NCBI RefSeq assembly: GCF_017068395.1
Contig: NZ_CP070619.1
Location: forward strand, 6,014,001-6,078,000
From: Rhodococcus pseudokoreensis
GTDB lineage: Bacteria; Actinomycetota; Actinomycetes; Mycobacteriales; Mycobacteriaceae
DNA length: 64,000 bases
Direction: 5' to 3'
The notes beneath the pieces were generated by a model, which was given only the letters and a program-made list of their open reading frames with translations, was not told the DNA's origin and did no database searches. Shown one piece after another: positions 61,969-64,000 of this stretch. The position numbers and the translations under genes are program-made. Each line of letters starts with the position of its first letter. Position 1 is the first letter of the stretch.

Positions 61969-61983
61969 GTTCGTTATGCGAAC
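61969..61983. promoter_or_regulatory. Palindrome GTTCG-TTATG-CGAAC
   Basis: A 15-bp inverted repeat in the gap upstream of the Gfo/Idh gene. The same arms and spacing occur at 63646-63660. The layout resembles IclR- or LacI-type operators; no regulator gene is next to it. Confidence 0.55.
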
Positions 61984-61997
61984 GTGCGGGACCGGGC

Positions 61998-63416
61998 TCA
62001 GGGGCGGAGGGCGTCGACCGTTTCTTCGCCGGAAGTCGAGGGATCCGGCGCCTCGCCGGTGACCTGGCGGGTCCGCTGACGGTAGATCCCGATTCCCACC
62101 ACCACGGCGGCGAGCCCCATCGAGACGTACATCTGGCTCCTCGTCTCCGGCAGCACGAGCATGCCGATGCAGAGCGCGATGATGGCGGCGATGGTGCACC
62201 ACGTCAGATACGGGAACAGCCACATCTTCAGCGTCAGGTCCTTGCCCTCCGCCTCGAGTCGGCGCCGCATGCGCAGCTGCGACACCGAGATCGCCAGCCA
62301 CACGAACAGGGCGATCGCGCCCGACGAGTTGACGAGGAACAGGAACACGGTGTCCGGGTACAGGTAGTTCAGGCCCACGGTCAGGAATCCGACGACCGTC
62401 GAGACGAGCACGGCCTGGCGCGGGACGCCGGACGAACCGATCTTCGCCAGCGAGGCCGGGGCATCGCCACGGCGGGAGAGCGAGAAGATCATGCGGCTCG
62501 CCGTGTACAGGCCGGAGTTCAGGCAGGACAGCACGGACGTGAGCACGACGACGTCCATGATGTTGCCTGCCGCCGGGATGCCGAACGAGTCCATGACCGC
62601 GACGTACGGGCTCAGCGCGACGGAGGCGTCGTCCCAGGGGAGAAGCGTCACGACGACGGCGATCGACCCGATGTAGAAGATCAGGATGCGCCACACGACG
62701 GACCGCACGGCGTTGCGCACCGCAGCGACGGGGTTCGCGGATTCCCCGGCCGCGATGGTGGCGATCTCGGCGCCGAAGAAGGAGAACACGACCACGAGCA
62801 CTGCCGCGAACACGGCACCGGCCCCGTTGGGGAAGAACCCGCCGTGCCCGGTGAGGTTGGTGAGGCCGGGTGCTTCGACACCGGGCAGGAACCCGCAGAT
62901 CGCGAGGATGCCGAGCCCCAGGAAGATGACGATCGCCGCGACCTTGATCGACGCGAACCAGAACTCGAACTCGCCGAACGACTTCACGGACGCGATGTTC
63001 GTCAGCGTGAGCAGCACCATCAGGATCAGTGCCCAACTCCACTGGGGGACGTCGGGGATCCAGCGGTTCATGATGACGGCGCCCGCGGTCGCCTCGATGC
63101 CGAGGACGATGATCCAGAACCACGCGTAGAGCCAGCCGATGCTGAATCCCGCCCACCGGCCGATCGCCTGGTCCGCGTACGCGGAGAACGAGCCGGTCTC
63201 GGGGTTGGCGGTCGACATCTCGCCGAGCATGCGCATCACGAGGATGACGACGATGCCGGCGAGTGCGTAGGCGACCAGAACGCCGGGGCCCGTCTCGCGG
63301 ATCGCGACCCCGGAGCCCACGAAGAGGCCTGCTCCGATCACCCCCGCGATAGCGATCATCGAGAGGTGCCGCTTCTTCAGCGTGTGCTGAAGCTGCGGAT
63401 CGGTGGTTCCTGACAT
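61998..63416 (-). CDS. Amino-acid permease (APC family)
   Basis: A 472-aa 12-TM permease: LKKRHLSMIAIAGVIGAGLFVGSG (TM1, substrate backbone loop), ETGPGVLVAYALAGIVVI, AYADQAIGRWAGFSIGWLYW-type helix 3 region, FSFFGAEIATIAAGES. It belongs to the GABA/asparagine/basic amino-acid permease branch that uses the proton gradient. Preceded by GAAGGGATTTCTCC. Diverges from the MHS transporter across 280 bp. Confidence 0.93.
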   Translation of the reverse strand: MSGTTDPQLQHTLKKRHLSMIAIAGVIGAGLFVGSGVAIRETGPGVLVAYALAGIVVILVMRMLGEMSTANPETGSFSAYADQAIGRWAGFSIGWLYAWFWIIVLGIEATAGAVIMNRWIPDVPQWSWALILMVLLTLTNIASVKSFGEFEFWFASIKVAAIVIFLGLGILAICGFLPGVEAPGLTNLTGHGGFFPNGAGAVFAAVLVVVFSFFGAEIATIAAGESANPVAAVRNAVRSVVWRILIFYIGSIAVVVTLLPWDDASVALSPYVAVMDSFGIPAAGNIMDVVVLTSVLSCLNSGLYTASRMIFSLSRRGDAPASLAKIGSSGVPRQAVLVSTVVGFLTVGLNYLYPDTVFLFLVNSSGAIALFVWLAISVSQLRMRRRLEAEGKDLTLKMWLFPYLTWCTIAAIIALCIGMLVLPETRSQMYVSMGLAAVVVGIGIYRQRTRQVTGEAPDPSTSGEETVDALRP

Positions 63417-63645
63417 GGAGAAATCCCTTCGGCGCTACTCCGGATGTGATGTGCGTCGCTGATTCGAGAAAGTGTGGACGAGTCAGTGCGGCCGCGGAAC
63501 CGCCGATTCGGTGAATTTGGAGCTGCCGGGATAGACGAAACGGCAGTACCACGCATCTGCCCTGCGGTGTGACCGCGCATCGGCACTGTCTTGACAACCT
63601 GGAAACGCTATGGCTACCGTCACATTATTCAATCAGCGGACACGC

Positions 63646-63660
63646 GTTCGGCATACGAAC
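63646..63660. promoter_or_regulatory. Palindrome GTTCG-GCATA-CGAAC
   Basis: Second copy of the GTTCG-N5-CGAAC element, in the divergent gap 37 bp before the MHS transporter start. Suggests common control with the Gfo/Idh gene. Confidence 0.6.
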
Positions 63661-63696
63661 ACCAGGGTCCGGCATCAACCTAGACGGGACATCGGA

Positions 63697-64000
63697 ATGA
63701 GCGATCACGCCTTCACCCCGGCGGCCGAGAAGCAGGCGCGCAGAGCAGCGCTGAGCAGCTTCGTCGGCGCGGTCATCGACTGGTACGACTTCCTGCTCTA
63801 CGGGCTGGTCGCGGCACTGGTCTTCAACTCGGAGTTCTTCCCGAACGTCAGCCCGGCGATCGGAACGCTCGCCGCGTTCGCGACGTTCGGCGTCGGATTC
63901 CTGTTCCGCCCGCTCGGCGGCGTGGTGTTCGGCCACTACGGCGACCGCATCGGACGCAAGCGGATGCTGATCCTCACCGTGCTGATCATGGGCACGAGCA
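63697..64000 (+). CDS. MFS transporter, MHS family, 3' part outside window
   Basis: The first 101 codons of an MHS-type symporter. The ATG at 63697 begins MSDHAFTPAAEKQARRAALSSF; AVIDWYDFLLYG and GVVFGHYGDRIGRKRML are the MHS signatures also seen in the transporter at 10085. The gene runs off the window end. Its upstream palindrome is shared with the Gfo/Idh gene. Confidence 0.9.
   Translation, partial: MSDHAFTPAAEKQARRAALSSFVGAVIDWYDFLLYGLVAALVFNSEFFPNVSPAIGTLAAFATFGVGFLFRPLGGVVFGHYGDRIGRKRMLILTVLIMGTS

Overview
The window reads as a high-GC actinobacterium, most likely Rhodococcus of the opacus/jostii type. The basis is strong GC third-position bias, frequent GTG starts, an NDMA-dependent-type alcohol dehydrogenase, two mycofactocin-coupled-type short-chain dehydrogenases, a KshA/HsaA/HsaC/HsaB/KstD steroid set, MHS and SP transporters and a dense set of acyl-CoA enzymes. 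No rRNA, tRNA, CRISPR array or replication origin was seen. Nearly all of it is accessory catabolism.

Region A (1-7855, all +): acyl-CoA catabolism. Tightly overlapped genes encode a 3-hydroxyacyl-CoA dehydrogenase (cut by the window start), a crotonase closely resembling BadI/DHNA-CoA synthase, an acyl-CoA dehydrogenase and a CoA ligase. These are followed by a quinone-oxidoreductase-like MDR protein, a thiolase and a second 3-hydroxyacyl-CoA dehydrogenase. The set fits activation, dehydrogenation, ring opening and beta-oxidation of an alicyclic acid.

Region B (7856-9980): decayed DNA with an IS481-type transposase remnant abutting an amidohydrolase remnant, a (CTCGAC)5 repeat and an aldo/keto reductase remnant.

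Region C (10085-25238): a cluster of unknown substrate. It holds an MHS transporter, three aldehyde dehydrogenases, a cupin, two SDRs, an AcoR-like activator without a sigma-54 contact motif, an NDMA-type alcohol dehydrogenase and an LLM flavin oxidoreductase. Paired palindromes lie in front of one aldehyde dehydrogenase, and an IS630-type remnant lies within the region.

Region D (25648-32639): a thioesterase, an MBL-fold hydrolase, remnants of a CoA ligase and an alpha/beta hydrolase, and a four-gene AKR/AKR/SDR/SDR operon with a divergent XRE/MmyB-like regulator.

Region E (32640-37080): a second IS630-type remnant, a 5'-truncated NRPS gene, an RsiV-like lipoprotein and an IS110-type C-terminal scrap. 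From about 34 kb onward the DNA is visibly more GC-rich.

Region F (37338-43742): an SP-family MFS transporter, a TetR regulator, and a translationally coupled operon of PhyH-like dioxygenase, Rid protein, DAO-type oxidase and flavin amine oxidase. A shared ACAACGG(A/T)TGTT operator links the TetR/MFS intergenic region with the operon promoter, which suggests one amine-catabolic regulon.

Region G (43997-58175): a steroid-type cluster. It holds a Baeyer-Villiger monooxygenase of the steroid/phenylacetone type, KshA, HsaA, HsaC, an IclR regulator, an HSL-family esterase, a PadR regulator, HsaB, a KstD, a small Cys protein, SDRs and a SnoaL-like protein. Together these could turn a 20-keto C21 steroid into an acetate ester, hydrolyse it, and open the nucleus.

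Region H (58233-64000): a cysteine-rich leader peptide (ending in three Cys codons) before a TauD-type dioxygenase, a Tat-exported phospholipase C-like protein, a Gfo/Idh/MocA oxidoreductase, an amino-acid permease and the start of an MHS transporter. Two GTTCG-N5-CGAAC palindromes flank the last three genes.
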